Shown one piece after another: positions 61,545 through 64,000 of a DNA stretch of 64,000 bases; the first letter of the stretch is position 1, and every line of letters begins with the position of its first letter. The notes beneath the pieces were generated by a model. The model saw only the letters and a list, made by a program, of their open reading frames with translations, searched no databases and was not told where the DNA came from. The stretch comes from Candidatus Melainabacteria bacterium (lineage in GTDB: Bacteria > Cyanobacteriota > Vampirovibrionia > Obscuribacterales > Obscuribacteraceae). Made by a program: the position numbers and the translations under genes. The stretch lies in contig DAIDIP010000015.1 in NCBI GenBank assembly GCA_027451745.1, forward strand, positions 27,445-91,444, in the 5' to 3' direction.

Positions 61545-63932
61545 ATGACTAAGCTCGGTATTACTAATCGCGAACGTTGGTTAGTTACTGTCTTCTCTCT
61601 TGGTATATTGATTGCGCTGGCTATAGCCTATCAGCCTGTAATGTTTAACTTTTTTTGTTCGGATGACTTTTATATCGTTGCCTGGCTAAGCCATTGCAAA
61701 CAAAATCCGTTGTTGTTATTTCAGGCTGTATATGAAGGAACGCCGTATTATCGTCCGGTGCTGAATTTTTTACTTTTTTTAGAGCATTTGCTGTGTGGTA
61801 CCAATAGTGTTCTATTTAGGCTAATAAGTATTGGTTATTTACTTGTTACAGCGGTAATTTTTTGGTTCATTTTGTGTGAACTTGGCAATATGGGTGAAAT
61901 GGATAAGGGTCAAAATGAGTCAAGAAGACCATTAACGAATTGGTGCTTTTTTTCAGCTGGATTTTTTCTTCTTTACCCATTACATACTGAGCCAATTAAT
62001 TGGTTTGTTTGTACAACCGAGTTGTTAACCGGTTTATTTATAATGATCAGTTTTTTGTTTTATATTCTTTGGCAAAAAAAACAGAAATTCTTATTTGCAT
62101 TAATAAGTTTCTTTGTTGCAGCGTGTGCTTTTCTTACTAAAGAAATTGCTGTAATATTGCCAGCCATTCTGTTTTTATATGAATTTTTAGTGGCCAGTAA
62201 TATCCAGGAATCACGTTCCGATTTATCTAGGCTTAAGAGCTTTGCTCACAATTTATTTTCGGCTTTTAAGCGGAGCTTGATTTACTGGATCATGTTGATT
62301 GCTTATTTGTGTTTACGCAAAATAATGACTGGCAATTTCTTGGGCAATTGGAGTAATGCGGTTTTCCATTTTTCCGATAATTCAGTTATGTATAAAGCCT
62401 GGTTGCAGAGCCTTCAGGCAATAATATTTCCTTTGTCTTCAGCAGTTTTTAGCAGTCGTTCGATAATTTATTATTTTTGGATTATTCTAATTGTTTCTTT
62501 AGTAATATCGACTGTTGTTTGCGTTCTTACTAATCCGAGAAGAATAAGACTATTAATGTTTCTTGTTGGTTGGTTTTTACTATGTCTAGTACCAATGGCA
62601 AAATTACTCTGGATAACTCCTGATTTGCTCGACGCTAGATATGGTTATATTGCTTCCATTCCTTTATGTGCATTTCTAATGTTTGGCCTGGCTTTTGGTA
62701 AAGAAGAGAAATTGAGGAGCAAGACTCGTTATACGATTTTTCTCTGCATTCTCAGTTTCTCTTGCTTTATTTTGCACATTAACAATGAAGCCTGGGCTGA
62801 AGCCGGCAAATTGACCAGTGGGCTGCTTGGTGAGTTCAAACGCTTGCACAGTATCGTACCGGATAGCGAAAGAATTTATTTACTCAACATACCTGTTAAA
62901 TACAATGGCGTAGCCATTGCTGGACTTAAGAGTCTTGAATCAATGAATGATAAGCCATTTCTTGATAGAACATATAGCAATTGTGTTTGGTTGCTTAATG
63001 ATGATCAAAATTTGCCCATAGGGCTACTGCATGATTCTATAGAACAAGGAAAAATAAAGAGCCACTTTTTCTCTTTGGATGCAGCAGATAGAAAATTTCA
63101 TGCAGTGAAAATGTATAAGCAATCAATGTTTGATACTAAAAATACTGATGTGGTTAAAAACGTTGTTTGTCAGAGCATAAACGGTTCAAGTAAAGTTAAG
63201 GTTCATTCTATTGAAAATTTAGGCAGAGCCAAAATTGTTTCCAAACGCCGTACAATTTATACTTGGTCAGCAAAAAAGATACCTTGCTGGTCAACCGACG
63301 CATTTGTTTTTAAAGTGAATGTATCGCGTAAGCTTGTGTCTAAATCCACAGAAGTTGTTCAAGTGGCTTTCACAAATGACATTTCGGCGAATACAAATGA
63401 AACTAATCAAGTAAGTTTTCCTTTGCAGCTTAAAGAAGGCGAACAGTGGCTAGTAGTGCCGCTTAGAGGTAAACCTGGCTGGTCTTTTGGTGGATACTGT
63501 CGTGATGTGTCAATTGCTTTTCCATTGACTGCCTATGCAAATATTGAAGAGGCACATGCTGCCAGTTTTAGCGAATTTTTGCCACGGATGAATTTAGATA
63601 ATTCGCATTACAATCCGCAGGTAGGTCAAATTGAGCTAAAAACTAGTATTCCAGCTATCATTGACTATAGTGTTTTACCTCTAAATGAATGTACTGGCGT
63701 AGCTTTGGAAGTCATAGCGCCAGGCGAATATTTCAGTGATTTAAATAGTCCTAAGTCTGATACACGCTCAGTAATTGAATATTTTTCTAAGGGATCTACT
63801 GGGCAAATAAAATTGACGCGCAATCAACTGCCCGTCGCAGGTTTTTATAAACTGCGCTTGCGTCCGCTAAATGAAAATCGAGAGCAATGTGGTTTTTGTA
63901 GTGACCATGTAATAATGCATGCGGCTAATTAG
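61545..63932 (+). CDS. Polytopic membrane protein, GT-C glycosyltransferase-like
   Basis: About 795 residues from ATG 61545 (GAGAG upstream); TTG 61530 is an in-frame alternative. The first half has roughly ten membrane segments. The first outer loop holds FFCSDDFYIVAWL, with the acidic pair typical of GT-C enzymes, and YRPVLNFLLFLEHLLCG follows. The C-terminal 350 residues form a soluble, mostly beta domain (VVQVAFTNDISAN, WLVVPLRGKPGWSFGGY). It probably transfers a sugar from a lipid carrier to a surface target together with the preceding SGNH-like protein. Sixty-eight bases after the stop show nothing recognisable. Confidence 0.7.
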   Translation: MTKLGITNRERWLVTVFSLGILIALAIAYQPVMFNFFCSDDFYIVAWLSHCKQNPLLLFQAVYEGTPYYRPVLNFLLFLEHLLCGTNSVLFRLISIGYLLVTAVIFWFILCELGNMGEMDKGQNESRRPLTNWCFFSAGFFLLYPLHTEPINWFVCTTELLTGLFIMISFLFYILWQKKQKFLFALISFFVAACAFLTKEIAVILPAILFLYEFLVASNIQESRSDLSRLKSFAHNLFSAFKRSLIYWIMLIAYLCLRKIMTGNFLGNWSNAVFHFSDNSVMYKAWLQSLQAIIFPLSSAVFSSRSIIYYFWIILIVSLVISTVVCVLTNPRRIRLLMFLVGWFLLCLVPMAKLLWITPDLLDARYGYIASIPLCAFLMFGLAFGKEEKLRSKTRYTIFLCILSFSCFILHINNEAWAEAGKLTSGLLGEFKRLHSIVPDSERIYLLNIPVKYNGVAIAGLKSLESMNDKPFLDRTYSNCVWLLNDDQNLPIGLLHDSIEQGKIKSHFFSLDAADRKFHAVKMYKQSMFDTKNTDVVKNVVCQSINGSSKVKVHSIENLGRAKIVSKRRTIYTWSAKKIPCWSTDAFVFKVNVSRKLVSKSTEVVQVAFTNDISANTNETNQVSFPLQLKEGEQWLVVPLRGKPGWSFGGYCRDVSIAFPLTAYANIEEAHAASFSEFLPRMNLDNSHYNPQVGQIELKTSIPAIIDYSVLPLNECTGVALEVIAPGEYFSDLNSPKSDTRSVIEYFSKGSTGQIKLTRNQLPVAGFYKLRLRPLNENREQCGFCSDHVIMHAAN

Positions 63933-64000
63933 TCCATCTTGCAAAATAGCTTTTTAAAAACGGGTAATTGGGCAGTGGGTTCTGGAAAACCATTTTGATA

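Noticed and set aside
1..64000. tRNA, rRNA, CRISPR array or transposase
   Set aside because: I looked for the T-arm consensus, regularly spaced repeats and transposase motifs while reading and found none convincing; a dedicated scan (tRNAscan-SE, CRISPR finder, ISfinder) would settle it.

Overview
The window is AT-rich, gene-dense bacterial chromosome from an organism with a two-membrane envelope. It carries TolC-family outer-membrane proteins, RND pumps, lipoproteins with lipoboxes and a TonB-type C-terminal domain. Several traits fit a non-photosynthetic relative of cyanobacteria (Melainabacteria/Vampirovibrionia, perhaps Obscuribacterales): many secreted TPR proteins, a DapL-type aminotransferase, a DUF4127 protein, frequent TTG starts and paralogous proline-rich proteins with no clear family. 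That placement is an inference from gene content; there is no rRNA here to settle it. I saw no tRNA, rRNA, CRISPR array or transposase.

Layout. 0-12 kb: a thioredoxin-like protein, a His-rich secreted peptide, a small membrane protein, a YeeZ-like SDR, a paralogous pair of unknown proteins flanking proC and hmgA, secreted TPR proteins, a lipoprotein and a GT39 glycosyltransferase. 12-18.5 kb: a dapL-like aminotransferase followed by a solitary PglX-like (BREX-type) DNA methyltransferase, then a TonB-domain protein and a TPR protein. 18.6-35.2 kb: two divergent CzcCBA-type metal efflux systems. The leftward one encodes three TolC homologues in tandem with overlapping or abutting genes; the rightward one has its TolC gene on the opposite strand beyond the pump gene.

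35.4-52.4 kb is an almost complete aromatic amino-acid cluster: aroQ, a DAHP synthase, a prephenate-dehydratase-like protein, chorismate mutase, aroK, aroC, aroB, aroA, trpE-G-D-C-F-B-A and aroE. All seven steps to chorismate and all of tryptophan synthesis are present; prephenate dehydrogenase (tyrA) was not seen. Two separate ribosome-mediated attenuators can be read from the sequence. One precedes the DAHP synthase and has a 17-residue leader peptide (MYNKTFFFWNFNEVHLQ) with six aromatic residues. The other precedes trpE and has a leader peptide with tandem Trp codons. Between the first attenuator and the DAHP synthase start lies a GC-rich 39-codon ORF that looks like an insertion between the gene and its original ribosome-binding site. 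The aroQ gene appears to start at a CTG codon.

52.6-64 kb is an accessory region: a small membrane-anchored protein, an OppF-type ABC ATPase, a winged-helix replication-relaxation-type protein, a ChaN/Tiki-like protein, an HxlR regulator, a secreted alpha/beta hydrolase, a DUF4127 protein, two small unknown proteins, an SGNH-hydrolase-like membrane protein and a large polytopic GT-C-like membrane protein. A paired TTGYCAC motif with 11-bp spacing occurs upstream of the winged-helix gene and its divergent neighbour, and again 4 kb away, suggesting a small local regulon.
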